From: Nitrospirota bacterium
Lineage (GTDB): Bacteria > Nitrospinota_A > UBA7883
NCBI GenBank assembly: GCA_024275315.1
Contig: JAJRZK010000029.1
Span: 1-64,000, forward strand
Reading direction: 5' to 3'
DNA length: 64,000 nt
Below the pieces are notes generated by a model. The model made no database searches and was not told the DNA's origin. It worked only from the letters and a program-made list of their open reading frames with translations. A program made the position numbers and the translations under genes. Shown piece after piece: positions 8,440-18,065 of the stretch; the first letter of the stretch is position 1, and every line of letters starts with the position of its first letter.

Positions 8440-10434
8440 TTACGCCCATCGGTCAAGCCACGCCTGGAACATCAGGATATTCCAAAGCCTCGACCGCCAG
8501 TTCAACTTGCCGGAAACATGTTCCTCCCAAGCCCTGCGCACAGGGGCGGGATCAAGGTACCCCTCCTCGCGCAGGCGCTTGCTATCGAGCAACGATTCCG
8601 CCCAGTCCCGAAGCGGCCCTCTCAGCCACACATCCAGAGGTATGGAAAACCCCCGTTTGGGCCGTTCCACCATCTGTTCCGGAACATATTTGCACAGCAT
8701 TTTGCGCAACACCAGCTTACCCCTGCCATTTTTCAACCTCAGGTGTTTGGGCAGGGTGGCGGCAAACTCCACGATCCTGTAATCGATTACGGGACAGCGT
8801 ATCTCCAGGCTGACACCCATGCTGGCCCGGTCGACTTTCGTAAGGATATCGTCGGCCAGGTATCCTGCCAGGTCAATATACATCAGCCGCCTCGTAAAAT
8901 CCTGGTCGTCCAGCCATTGGGACCTGTCCGTAATAACCGTGCGCGGCTCTGCAGACCCCGGCGCCAGCGACTCCGGATCATCCCATTGGGAGACCAGTTG
9001 ACGGTAAATATCCTCCGGCGTGGCAGAATCGAGTATTTTGGCCAGTTTGTGGATTTTATCCCCCGCGTTGGGCTGGTTCAGGTCGGCTGGGATAACAGGC
9101 TTTATCAACCCGAACAGCCTCGACCATTTATCGGCCGGGACAGCCATCATCAACCTCGCCACGGCGCCACGGACAGCGCCCGGGAACCGGCGCAGATTGC
9201 CATACAGCCAATCGCCGCGGGTATGACGATGATACCCTGTGAAAAGCTCGTCGCCCCCGTCCCCCGACAGGGCCACGGTGACAGACTCCCTGGCCAGCTG
9301 TGACACCAAAAACGTGGGAATCTGTGACGAATCGGCGAACGGCTCGTCATAAAGCTCCGGCAGTCCGGGGATGACATCCAGCGCCATCTCCGGCGATACG
9401 TACAGCTCGGTGTGGTCGGTTCCCAAATGGCCCGCCACGGCCCTGGCGTGAACCGCTTCATCGAAATCGTCTTCATTAAACCCTATCGTAAATGTTCTGA
9501 CCGCCCGATCGCTTATCGCCTGCATGATCGCCACCACCGACGACGAGTCTATACCGCCGGATAATAACGCCCCCAGCGGAACGTCGGATATCATGCGTAT
9601 TCCCACCGCGTCCCGAAACAGCGTATCGAGCCGGTCCGCCGCTTCGTCCAGGGACCCTGAAAACCGGTTTGACGCGCCAGACTCGAAACATTCCCTGGCG
9701 GACCAGTACCTTTCGGGGCAAACCGGCTCGTTGTCGGCGAAGGGAGAGAACCGGGGCCGGTTCCCCAGTTGCCCATGATCGAGCGTCAGTATCGTGCCCG
9801 GGAGCAGTTTGTGCACACCTTTGTAGATGCTGTGGGGGGAAAGTATGTAGCTGTAGCGCATCAGCAATGAAAGCGCGTCCCTGTCCACCTCGGCGGAAAA
9901 ACCGGGATGAGCCTTTATCGATTTCAACTCCGAGCCGAACATGAACACACCATTAATCCAGCCGTAATAGAGCGGCTTTTTGCCCGACCTGTCCCGAGCC
10001 AGCGACAGCTTCCTTTCCTTCCGGTCCCACAACGCGAACGCGAACATGCCGTTAAAGCTTTTCACGGCCTTTTTCACTCCCCACCTCTCGAAAGCCTCGA
10101 GCATGACCTCCGTATCGGAATGGCCCGCCCAATCGACCGGTCCCGGGTCGTTTTCGATTGTTTCGCGCAGTCGCTGAAAATTGTACACCTCTCCGTTGTA
10201 GGCGATCACATATCGTCCACTGCCAGAGACCATCGGCTGGTGTCCATGCTCTGAAAGGTCGATTATGGAAAGACGCGTATGTCCCAGCGCCACGCCGGCC
10301 TTTTCGTCCACCCACACGCCGCTGTCGTCCGGGCCGCGATGACGCAGGGTTTGCCCCATGCGGGAGATGACAGCCTCCATGGCAAGGTTGGTTTCGTTGT
10401 TTTGTATGTTTATATATCCGGTGAAACCGCACAT
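8440..10434 (-). CDS. asnB: Asparagine synthase (glutamine-hydrolysing)
   Basis: This 664-residue protein is an AsnB-type amidotransferase. Cys2 (MCGFTGY) is the class II glutaminase nucleophile after Met removal, with RHRGPDDSG near 31-39. The synthetase half has the PP-loop SGGIDSS (292-298) that binds ATP. Families like this make asparagine from aspartate, or amidate sugars such as uronic acids in surface-polysaccharide clusters. The position in front of GT2, methyltransferase and deacetylase genes favours the second role here, but sequence alone cannot separate them. No clear Shine-Dalgarno precedes the ATG at 10434. Confidence 0.92.
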   Translation of the reverse strand: MCGFTGYINIQNNETNLAMEAVISRMGQTLRHRGPDDSGVWVDEKAGVALGHTRLSIIDLSEHGHQPMVSGSGRYVIAYNGEVYNFQRLRETIENDPGPVDWAGHSDTEVMLEAFERWGVKKAVKSFNGMFAFALWDRKERKLSLARDRSGKKPLYYGWINGVFMFGSELKSIKAHPGFSAEVDRDALSLLMRYSYILSPHSIYKGVHKLLPGTILTLDHGQLGNRPRFSPFADNEPVCPERYWSARECFESGASNRFSGSLDEAADRLDTLFRDAVGIRMISDVPLGALLSGGIDSSSVVAIMQAISDRAVRTFTIGFNEDDFDEAVHARAVAGHLGTDHTELYVSPEMALDVIPGLPELYDEPFADSSQIPTFLVSQLARESVTVALSGDGGDELFTGYHRHTRGDWLYGNLRRFPGAVRGAVARLMMAVPADKWSRLFGLIKPVIPADLNQPNAGDKIHKLAKILDSATPEDIYRQLVSQWDDPESLAPGSAEPRTVITDRSQWLDDQDFTRRLMYIDLAGYLADDILTKVDRASMGVSLEIRCPVIDYRIVEFAATLPKHLRLKNGRGKLVLRKMLCKYVPEQMVERPKRGFSIPLDVWLRGPLRDWAESLLDSKRLREEGYLDPAPVRRAWEEHVSGKLNWRSRLWNILMFQAWLDRWA

Positions 10435-10568
10435 CTTTCGTATATCGATAAAATCAACAGTAGCGGAAAACCCGCCCGGTTAAAATCCGGGCCGTATGAA
10501 GCATCCGAAACCTGAACCATGCGCCCGCCAGTGTTGTTGGGGATGACGCTGGCGCGACGGACATGCGC

Positions 10569-11000
10569 TCAGCTTTTCCTGTAAATCCATGTGAACGGAT
10601 AGACGCCCGAAACCCTGGTAAGCCACAAATCGCCTTCCCATTTTTCCCCCCAGAGGACGCCGGTATCCACCGACCCCACGCTCATGTCCATGTCCCACCT
10701 GGCGGCGCAATCGGCGCTGTCCACTATCATTGTGTATTAGCTGGCTTCGTGCATGGGCGCCGTCCAGTCTATACCGATGGTAACCTGGGCGCGGCAACCC
10801 GGATAGGTCATGGTAACGCCCGACTGGGACACGTCGAGGCTCGACCCGGTCGATTCCATGTTGGTGGATTCTATTCTCAACAGTTTCCACGACCCGGCCA
10901 GCCAGTCCGGCACGGTCCTGTCGTCCGCGCCCGGGCCGCAGGATGACGACAACAAAACCAGCGATAACATCAAAAGGGAGGTTTTCGCCGTTAAGCTCAT
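10569..11000 (-). pseudogene. Lipoprotein interrupted by an in-frame TAA stop
   Basis: The first part (10737-11000) encodes an 87-residue lipoprotein with signal peptide and lipobox LSSSCG, then GSWKLLRIES, which looks like the first strand of a lipocalin-like barrel. It ends at TAA (10739-10737). The same reading frame continues without interruption from 10736 to TGA at 10571-10569, giving 55 more residues rich in W, Y and alternating hydrophobic residues (for example TGVLWGEKWEGDLWL). The continuous frame and matching character suggest one protein of about 143 residues cut by a nonsense codon. The ATG at 10730 lacks a Shine-Dalgarno, which argues against a separate second gene. The gene lies 16 bases after the larger lipoprotein gene. 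Function is unknown. Confidence 0.6.
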
Positions 11001-11016
11001 GGGAAACCGCCGGGAT

Positions 11017-12315
11017 TTACCGGTAGCATTGGCTGGACGAAGACGCCATGTGCAGGCTCATGACGGCGTCTATATCCGCGCCGGAGGTCGCGTGACAACT
11101 GCCCGACACGGAAGCCATGTCGGTAATCTTGAAATATCTGGCGTAACCTACGCCCGCCGCGCCGAGGTCGAAATCACAATAGTCGCCACACCATTGCACA
11201 CCCATGGAATACCAGGGCCCTATCTCCGAAAACCCGGCGGCGACTTCCACCGGTTCCGTCGACACATACTCGAACACCCGTATATCGTCCCCCGACCCGT
11301 CCAGAACAGTCTTGCCCATCTCCACCACGATCGATCCGCCGCTGTCTATCGACATAAACCCCCATCCCGGCGAACTGTTGGAAACATAGCCTCCCGCGTT
11401 GGGCGCTCCCAGCACCTGGCTGGAATCGGTCCGTATCAGCGCATCACAGCTTCGGGCCACGGTCCACCCGGACACGTGCTCCACATAGCGGGACCCCCCA
11501 ACCTGGCAAACGTCTTTAACGGTAAAAACAAACGGGTCGCTCCACTGCTGGGTGTATATACCGGAGTTAACCCGCGCCCTCCAATAATACACCCTGTCCT
11601 GCAACAGGCTCTGCGCGCCGCTCTCTGCAGACCCGGCGGTGAACGATCCGGAGTCGGGATACCATCCTGTCCAGTTGTCGTCCGTCGACTGGGAGACGCC
11701 GTTTTCCGCCGCGACAAGGGCTGTCATCTCTGGATTTGTCGCTATCTCAAAATCATAGGAGATATCCACGTCGCCGTGCGTGTAGTAGTTTACCACCGCA
11801 AGGCTGGGCGATTGTGCGGTGTTGATATCCACATATCCGCCGTTTCGAGGACTCATGGCGCGCATCCCGTCACCGGTGGGCACACGAAACACGAGTGTTC
11901 CGGAGTCTTTCACGTCACCATTGGCGTAGGTGGCTTTAAAAGACCAGTAGTATGGCCGGTTGGCGGCCAGCGAGACACCGCAAACCCAATGGACGGAGCC
12001 TCCCTGCGCGGTCAGACCGACGCCCTGGTCGATCGCCGTATTTGCGCCGCTGTCGTCAAACAGGGTTATGTCGTATACTGCCGTATCCGCGCCCTGGTTC
12101 GTGTCTGTGAGGATAAAATCGACAAAACCGGGACCTGACACGAAAGATTCTCCGGCTGGAGAGATAATTACGCCCAGCACCTGTGAAATAACGTCCGTCC
12201 CGCCGCCGGCCCCGCCGGAACCGCCAGGAGAACACGATACGAATAAACCCAGCGCAACAACCACCGCCGCAAACCGTACCACATCTTTCATGAACGCGGA
12301 CATAAACATACCCAT
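11017..12315 (-). CDS. Predicted lipoprotein with fibronectin-III-like repeats
   Basis: This 432-residue protein has a signal sequence ending in lipobox LFVSC followed by a Gly/Ser-rich linker, so it is probably an outer-membrane or surface lipoprotein. Two beta-sandwich-like segments follow (about 50-145 and 150-265), each with an RPYYWSFKA or RVYYWRAR motif typical of fibronectin-III/Ig-like modules. The C-terminal part (about 285-425) resembles a domain seen in some surface and PEP-CTERM-type proteins: LGAPN, GWGFMSIDSGG, a DDIRVFEY strand, then GADIDAV. It contains several Cys residues that could pair. The ATG at 12291 is an alternative start. Function is unknown; a surface or adhesion role is inferred. 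Confidence 0.7.
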   Translation of the reverse strand: MGMFMSAFMKDVVRFAAVVVALGLFVSCSPGGSGGAGGGTDVISQVLGVIISPAGESFVSGPGFVDFILTDTNQGADTAVYDITLFDDSGANTAIDQGVGLTAQGGSVHWVCGVSLAANRPYYWSFKATYANGDVKDSGTLVFRVPTGDGMRAMSPRNGGYVDINTAQSPSLAVVNYYTHGDVDISYDFEIATNPEMTALVAAENGVSQSTDDNWTGWYPDSGSFTAGSAESGAQSLLQDRVYYWRARVNSGIYTQQWSDPFVFTVKDVCQVGGSRYVEHVSGWTVARSCDALIRTDSSQVLGAPNAGGYVSNSSPGWGFMSIDSGGSIVVEMGKTVLDGSGDDIRVFEYVSTEPVEVAAGFSEIGPWYSMGVQWCGDYCDFDLGAAGVGYARYFKITDMASVSGSCHATSGADIDAVMSLHMASSSSQCYR

Positions 12316-12517
12316 CTAAGGTAATAATAATATTTTTGCGGTTTACCTACCATAAATTACAAACCAGGAAAGTATATCACTGTACCGTGATTTTTTCCAA
12401 GTGATGAGCTTTCAACACAATGAAAAGACACACCACACAAGCTAGATATATGGCCTTGTGCGCGCCGCCCGGACGAGGATAATAGCGCATGGCGAATCAA
12501 CCCCTTCCGCCCTGAAA

Positions 12518-12531
12518 GTGATCCGCGTCAC
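12518..12531. promoter_or_regulatory. Possible Crp/Fnr-type operator
   Basis: GTGA-N6-TCAC at 12518-12531, flanked by A on each side, is a perfect match to the core of Crp-family sites. It lies about 200 bases upstream of the fibronectin-like lipoprotein gene. The surrounding 12316-12576 gap holds no gene; it also has a short ATCAC/GTGAT hairpin followed by six T at 12376-12396 on the plus strand, with no plus-strand gene to terminate. Such 8-base cores occur by chance, so this is a weak call. Confidence 0.25.
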
Positions 12532-12576
12532 ACAGCGCGTAAGGGGAATAGAGGTTATCGTGAGATATCGTTTACC

Positions 12577-13584
12577 TTACAAATGGCTTGGTTCTTCGCC
12601 TGGCCCGTCCGGTTTTTTTTGTTGCGGGAAGCCAAACAGCCAGTATACGACGCCGCCCAGCATCACATAGACGATGTCCAGCGCGAATCCACATATGGAC
12701 AGGCTGATCGCCTCGCTTGCGCTCAGGCCGATGTGGGTGAAAAGCAGGACATACCCCCCCTCACGCACACCTATCCCGGAAATGGAAACGGGAATGACTG
12801 TCATCGTGGTTATGATCGGAACGAACACGCACAAGGCGACAGGATCCACCGACAGCCCCAGCGCAAGCGCGATCACGTATACATACACGATCCTGTCCAC
12901 CTGGATAAACAGCGCCCCCGACAGCGCCACGGCCATTGCCCTGCCATGCCGCACGTAATACCAGAAAGAGCCGTACGCCCCGTCGAGCTTCGTGTACAAG
13001 GCGCTTCTGCCGAACCGTTCCGACAACCACTTGATTCCGTTCAGCGCCTTCCTGGCGAACAGCAACCCGACGGCGCCTGCGATCAACCCCCCTATGAGGG
13101 CGAGGGATATCGCCTCCACCACTGGCGTGTCCGGCAACCTGTTTCCAAACAGCAACGCGGCCGCCAGGGCGATGAGGAACAGGATCACATAACCTGAAAC
13201 CCTGAAAACGAACAACGACGACAGGGCTTCCGCGCCGTTGTCCATATATTTTGACAAACCCAGCACCTTCACAAAATCCGACCCGGTGGACGAGGGAAAA
13301 ACTATCCCGATAAAGTTGGAAACGAAAATGATGTGAAGCATCGTAACAAGCGGCGCCTTGAAACCTTTCGCCGAAAGCATCTCCCTCCACGCCGTGGCCA
13401 CGGCCACCTGCTCGAAAAATATCATGACCATCCCGAGCAGAAGCCACGCCGGCTCGGCCCGGCTGGCTATTTCGCCGAAAGAACGCAGATCAACATGCTT
13501 CAGCAGAACAACCAGGATCACTATGGAAATCGTCCATCGCGCCCATCCGGGTATCCCTCCACCCGCCGTTTTTTTGGTTGTCAT
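12577..13584 (-). CDS. Flippase-like membrane protein (UPF0104/LPG synthase TM family)
   Basis: This 335-residue polytopic protein belongs to the lysylphosphatidylglycerol synthase transmembrane / UPF0104 family. About eight hydrophobic segments are visible. Family landmarks are the HIIFVSNFIGIVFPSSTGSD stretch (about 84-103) and PVSISGIGVREGGYV near 267-281. Members without the catalytic aminoacyl domain, as here, are found in glycan and lipid clusters and are thought to flip or export lipid-linked substrates. The gene is the most upstream of the minus-strand glycan block but is 261 bases from the next gene, so co-transcription is uncertain. Confidence 0.82.
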   Translation of the reverse strand: MTTKKTAGGGIPGWARWTISIVILVVLLKHVDLRSFGEIASRAEPAWLLLGMVMIFFEQVAVATAWREMLSAKGFKAPLVTMLHIIFVSNFIGIVFPSSTGSDFVKVLGLSKYMDNGAEALSSLFVFRVSGYVILFLIALAAALLFGNRLPDTPVVEAISLALIGGLIAGAVGLLFARKALNGIKWLSERFGRSALYTKLDGAYGSFWYYVRHGRAMAVALSGALFIQVDRIVYVYVIALALGLSVDPVALCVFVPIITTMTVIPVSISGIGVREGGYVLLFTHIGLSASEAISLSICGFALDIVYVMLGGVVYWLFGFPQQKKPDGPGEEPSHL

Positions 13585-13743
13585 AATCCCGTAAACCTTG
13601 CTCCAATTCCGGTGTCAGATTAAATTATCTGGCATATACTTATAAGGAAAGAAACCATAACACGCTTTATCCTTCGCAGGATATGGCAAAATGGTTTTTG
13701 GCGACATCCAATAACCGGTAAACCTAAAAAAACGCTGTTTCGC

Positions 13744-16683
13744 ATGGACAAAGCTTCTCTTGAACAAGCCACCTTGCAGATCGGAAAAGAAATATTCCAA
13801 AACCTCGAGGAGGAGGAACCAAGGTTTTGGGAGTCACGCTGGTGGGAACAAAAGACCATCGAGTGGCTGACCTCGGACAAGGAGATAAAAAACCGGGTCC
13901 TCCAGTTCATAGACGTTTTCCCTTCTTTGCGGACAAGCAGGAGCATCGCCCGTCATCTCGGCGAATACCTGCCCGACTCCATTCTGAGGTCGCCAAGAGA
14001 ACTGCGCATAGGCAAGTACGCCGTGGAATCGGCCCTGATGACACCGGGAGCCGCGGCGGCGGCGGCCCGGTTCGCGGTAACGAGGATAGCCAAACAGTTC
14101 ATCGCGGGAGCCACGCCGGAGCAGACGGCGTTGACGCTTAACACTATTCTGAACACGGGTATGAGCTATACCCTCGACCTGCTGGGTGAGGCGACCCTGT
14201 CCGAGAAAGAATCGGATGTGTACACGGATAAATATGTAAGTCTCATAAAGTTTTTAGCCGCGGGAAGAACCCAGGGCGACCCGGAAGTAAACGTATCGGT
14301 GAAACTTTCGTCGCTGACGCCGAGGTTCAACGCGATAGCGCCCGAAGAGGCGTCCAAGGAGGCCAGGGCCCGCCTTGGAAAAATCATGAGAGCGGCTGTT
14401 GAAACAGGATCCAGAGTAAATATCGACATGGAGCAGTTCGCGCTACGGGATCTGACGCTTTGCGTTGTCCGGGATATCCTGTGTGAAAAGGAGTTTGAGG
14501 ATTTTCGCGGGGCCGGTGTCGTGGCGCAGGCGTACCTGAAAGACGCCGAAGAATCGCTGGAGAAAACCCTCCAGTGGGCGCGGGACCACAACCTTACGAT
14601 ACGGCTGGTAAAAGGGGCCTACTGGGACCACGAGGTTATAACATCGCGCCAGCGAAACTGGGAGCCTCCCGTGCTTTTGCAAAAGGCGGAGACAGACGCG
14701 GCGTTCGAACGCATGACCGTTACGCTGATGAAAGAATCGGATTCAATAATCGTCGGTGTGGCGTCGCACAACATCCGGTCTATAGCCAAAGCCATAGCCA
14801 CCGCACGAGCTCTCGACGTTCCAGCCGACAGGTTCGAGATACAAATGCTGTACGGAATGGCCGACCCCGTGAAGAACGCGCTGGTGAACATGGGAATACC
14901 TGTGCGCGTATACGCCCCTTTCGGAGAGACGATCCCGGGGATGGCGTACCTGGTTCGGCGTATCCTGGAAAACTCGTCGAACGAATCTTTTCTGAAGCGA
15001 AGTTTCGTCGAGCATCAACCCGAAGACAAGCTGATGGAGGACCCTGCCTCGCTGGTTGAACCGCAAAAAAGCGTCGCCGAACTGGACAAGGGGAAAAGTG
15101 GCGCCAGGTTCGTTAACGAGCCGGAAATAAAGTTTCACGACCAGGTGACCAGAGACACGCTCAACATGGCCATAGAGCTGGTCAAACGCAAGCTTGGGGA
15201 GCGGTACGCCTGTGTTGTAAACGGCCGAAGAATCCTGACCGACGCGTGCTTTAATTCCGTGGACCCATCCGGCCCCGACAGGATAGTGGGCATCGTGTCA
15301 AAAGCCGGACCTCCCCTCGCCGACGAGGCGATGCGAAGCGCCGCCAGGGCTTTTGAGTCGTGGTCCGGAGTCTCGCCGGACAAGCGTTGCGAGTTGCTTT
15401 TGCAAGCGGCCTCGATCGTGCGTGAGCGCAAGCTCGAGCTTGCGGCCTGGGAGATGGTCGAAACAGGCAAAACAAGACAGGAAGCCGTGGCGGACGTGAA
15501 CGAGACGATCGACCATATGGAGTTTTACGCCCGCGCGGGAAGGACGCTGGCCCGGGAGCGCCTGACAGAACGGAACCTGTTTGGCGAAACCAACACCATG
15601 GCCTACCGCCCCAGGGGCGCCGGTGTGGTCATATCCCCATGGAATTTTCCGTTGGCCATTCTTGCCGGGATGACCTGCTCCGCCCTGGCGGGCGGCAACA
15701 CGGTAACTATAAAGCCTGCCTCCAACGCGGCCGTCACGGCGGCGTTGTTCTGCGACATCGTAGACGAAGCGGGATTGCCCGAGGGCGTGGTGAACTTTCT
15801 GCCGGGACCGGGTGATGCGCTGGGTCCCGCCCTCATAGATCATCCGGCGACATCTTTCGCTCTTTTCACGGGATCGTGGGAGGTGGGGTCGTCCATAATG
15901 GAGCGGGCCGGCAAAACCTCCCGAACCAGGGACGGATTCATAAAAGTGATAGCGGAGATGGGAGGCAAGAACGCCATTATCGTGGATGAATCGGCTGACC
16001 TGGACCAGGCGGTCAGCGGCGTGATCGCGTCCGCTTTCGGGTTCGGCGGCCAAAAATGCTCCGCCTGTTCGCGGGTAATCGTTATCAGGAGCGTATACGA
16101 CCAGTTCGCCAGGCGGCTTGTCGACGCGGCCGCAGGGCTGGTGGTCGGGCCTGCGCTGGAAGCTTCGACGCAGATGGGCCCGCTTATCGACGAAACCGCC
16201 ATGCGCAAGACTGAAAGCTATATCGCCCTGGGCGCCGAGGAGGGAACCGCGCTACTTATCAGAGAACCTCCTGACAGCAACGGCTACTTCGTCGGCCCTG
16301 CGATTTTCGGGGATGTGGACCCGGACGGAAAACTGGCCATGGAGGAAATTTTCGGCCCTGTCCTGTCTCTATTCAGGGTGGATACCATCGACCAGGCCAT
16401 TAACCTCGCCAACAACTCGAGCTACGCCCTGACAGGTGGAATATATTCACGCACGCCATCGAGTATCGCCAAGGTAAAAGATGGAATGGAAGCGGGGAAT
16501 TTATATATAAACAGAACCATAACCGGCGCGCTGGTGGGCCGCCAACCTTTCGGTGGTTTCAAAAAGTCCGGCACGGGATCGGCCAAAGCCGGATCGGTGG
16601 ACGTGGTGCGGGAGCTTATGGTTCCACGATGCGTTTCCGAAAACAACGTGCGGCACGGGTTCTCTCCGGACCTGGACTCCTGA
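13744..16683 (+). CDS. putA: Bifunctional proline dehydrogenase / P5C dehydrogenase
   Basis: This 979-residue protein fuses the two steps of proline catabolism to glutamate. The N-terminal FAD-dependent proline dehydrogenase barrel covers about 1-450 and includes VSVKLSSL, VNIDMEQ and VRLVKGAYWD-like strands. The aldehyde dehydrogenase domain covers about 485-970, with PWNFPLAI, AEMGGKNAIIV and the catalytic Cys at residue 772 in GGQKCSACS. The length matches the minimal PutA type, without the E. coli ribbon-helix-helix DNA-binding domain, so it should not regulate its own gene. It probably works at the inner face of the membrane, passing electrons to quinones. No proline permease is adjacent and no strong ribosome-binding site precedes the ATG. 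Confidence 0.95.
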   Translation: MDKASLEQATLQIGKEIFQNLEEEEPRFWESRWWEQKTIEWLTSDKEIKNRVLQFIDVFPSLRTSRSIARHLGEYLPDSILRSPRELRIGKYAVESALMTPGAAAAAARFAVTRIAKQFIAGATPEQTALTLNTILNTGMSYTLDLLGEATLSEKESDVYTDKYVSLIKFLAAGRTQGDPEVNVSVKLSSLTPRFNAIAPEEASKEARARLGKIMRAAVETGSRVNIDMEQFALRDLTLCVVRDILCEKEFEDFRGAGVVAQAYLKDAEESLEKTLQWARDHNLTIRLVKGAYWDHEVITSRQRNWEPPVLLQKAETDAAFERMTVTLMKESDSIIVGVASHNIRSIAKAIATARALDVPADRFEIQMLYGMADPVKNALVNMGIPVRVYAPFGETIPGMAYLVRRILENSSNESFLKRSFVEHQPEDKLMEDPASLVEPQKSVAELDKGKSGARFVNEPEIKFHDQVTRDTLNMAIELVKRKLGERYACVVNGRRILTDACFNSVDPSGPDRIVGIVSKAGPPLADEAMRSAARAFESWSGVSPDKRCELLLQAASIVRERKLELAAWEMVETGKTRQEAVADVNETIDHMEFYARAGRTLARERLTERNLFGETNTMAYRPRGAGVVISPWNFPLAILAGMTCSALAGGNTVTIKPASNAAVTAALFCDIVDEAGLPEGVVNFLPGPGDALGPALIDHPATSFALFTGSWEVGSSIMERAGKTSRTRDGFIKVIAEMGGKNAIIVDESADLDQAVSGVIASAFGFGGQKCSACSRVIVIRSVYDQFARRLVDAAAGLVVGPALEASTQMGPLIDETAMRKTESYIALGAEEGTALLIREPPDSNGYFVGPAIFGDVDPDGKLAMEEIFGPVLSLFRVDTIDQAINLANNSSYALTGGIYSRTPSSIAKVKDGMEAGNLYINRTITGALVGRQPFGGFKKSGTGSAKAGSVDVVRELMVPRCVSENNVRHGFSPDLDS

Positions 16684-16703
16684 ACGGGAAAGTCTGCGCG
16701 GTT

Positions 16704-18065
16704 TTACCACTCTTTGTTGCGAAGTTCGTATCTCAAATTCGCCGGAAACCTGTTTTCGTTTTTCATCATGACCGGATATATCCTTTCCTTGCAGAAATCG
16801 ACAGAAGATTGTCTCGGAAACTTCAGAACAGACAGATAGTCGTTGAAAAACGTGGTGGAAAAGGCTGTTTGGCCGGCGCCCATGATATGCTTGCAACATA
16901 TTCTCGATATATACAGCACAGCCAGATCCTCCAGGCGCTCCGTATCTATCTTTTGTGGTGGAGAAAACTCCGGATAGTTCTGACACTCTATCACGTCGCA
17001 TATATGATCCGGCAGGCTCCAGCTCTTCAACAGTTCCGAACCTATTTCCGAATGATCTACGGTATCCAGCAGGCCATCGATTTTCGGGTTTCTCAATTTC
17101 AGCAGTAAAATCACGCTTTTGCCAAGATCGTGCAGTAACCCGATGGTGGAGTTTACGCCCGCTCTGTCCCTGTTGGACAACAAGGAGACCTCATTTGCGA
17201 TCATGGACACCATGAGAGAATGAGTCTGCAGGGCCATAAACGGCTCTGACCGGGGCATGGTGCTTTTCAGGCCGTTGCTGACTACCATCTGGTATACCCC
17301 GTTGAACCCCAGCAGAACCACCGCCCTGTTCAGGTCCGAAACTTTCTGGACAAATCCGAAATAGGGTGAATTAACCGTCTTTAAAACCATCGCCGCAAGG
17401 GAGGGGTCGGCCTTGATCGATTCGGTAACCTCCTGCGGTGTAGTGTTTTCGTCCATGAGCCTGGTTACCAGTTTCGACGCGTAGACCGGCAGTTTGGGAA
17501 TCTTCGGGATCAGGTCCCTTATGAGGCTCGTGCTCTGGACAATTCCTTTTTTGCTGAAATTGTAGCGCATGTATTTGTATAGCCGCTCTTTTTCGTCATG
17601 AATATCCACGCTTTTGAGAATCAGGTCTTCAAGCCTGTTGGCCGCCAGCGAGGCTATGTTTTTATATATGGCAAGCTGAGTTTTCACGGGGAGCGTTTCA
17701 AACGAAGCCTCGGTGATCTCCATCACTGTTGACGGTTCGGCGGTTACGGCGTCGGCCACCCGGGGGACGCCCCGGACAAAGGCCAGTTCCCCTATCAGGC
17801 TTCCTTTCATGTGACAATCTATCTCTTTCCGGAAATCTCCGAAATCCTTTACGATTGTCACCCCGCCTTCGAGAATAATAAAAAAGGATCTGGAACTGTC
17901 ACCCTGCCTGATGAGAACCACATCGGGCCCGTACTTTTTGATTTTGGCGGCGCTATATACCTGGGACAGCTCCTTGTCTGTCAGGTTGTGAAAAGCCGCA
18001 GGACGAAAAAGCTTCCCCTGCTGACCCTGGACGGGTTGTTTATCCCTGGCGTTGAATATTCCCAT
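16704..18065 (-). CDS. Cyclic-nucleotide-binding / HDOD signalling protein
   Basis: This 453-residue protein joins an N-terminal cyclic-nucleotide-binding (cNMP) domain (about 21-135, with GSLIGELAFVRGVPR at 88-102) to a C-terminal HDOD domain (about 185-390). HDOD proteins are HD-related scaffolds, usually lacking phosphodiesterase activity, linked to motility, stress and second-messenger control. An HDLGK motif at 312-316 is retained, but the full HD-GYP set is not seen. The PRVADA segment of the cNMP domain differs from the classical arginine-serine phosphate cassette, so ligand binding is uncertain. The gene converges on putA with a 20-base gap. Function beyond signalling cannot be assigned. 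Confidence 0.85.
   Translation of the reverse strand: MGIFNARDKQPVQGQQGKLFRPAAFHNLTDKELSQVYSAAKIKKYGPDVVLIRQGDSSRSFFIILEGGVTIVKDFGDFRKEIDCHMKGSLIGELAFVRGVPRVADAVTAEPSTVMEITEASFETLPVKTQLAIYKNIASLAANRLEDLILKSVDIHDEKERLYKYMRYNFSKKGIVQSTSLIRDLIPKIPKLPVYASKLVTRLMDENTTPQEVTESIKADPSLAAMVLKTVNSPYFGFVQKVSDLNRAVVLLGFNGVYQMVVSNGLKSTMPRSEPFMALQTHSLMVSMIANEVSLLSNRDRAGVNSTIGLLHDLGKSVILLLKLRNPKIDGLLDTVDHSEIGSELLKSWSLPDHICDVIECQNYPEFSPPQKIDTERLEDLAVLYISRICCKHIMGAGQTAFSTTFFNDYLSVLKFPRQSSVDFCKERIYPVMMKNENRFPANLRYELRNKEW

Noticed and set aside
7440..8813. 457-aa open frame on the plus strand
   Set aside because: Lies antisense to the GT2 and asnB genes and spans their junction; no domain-like pattern and no ribosome-binding site.
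10737..10739. TAA in the lipoprotein as a recoded codon
   Set aside because: TAA ends other genes normally in this window, and selenocysteine uses TGA, so a mutation or artefact is more likely.
10810..12138. 442-aa open frame on the plus strand
   Set aside because: Antisense to the two lipoprotein genes; rich in His, Arg and Pro as shadows of G+C-rich genes are.
12376..12396. Hairpin with T-run as a terminator
   Set aside because: Five-bp stem, and on the strand with the T-run there is no gene upstream to terminate.
13620..13946. Minus-strand open frame across the putA start
   Set aside because: Antisense to the start of putA, with no ribosome-binding site or family match.
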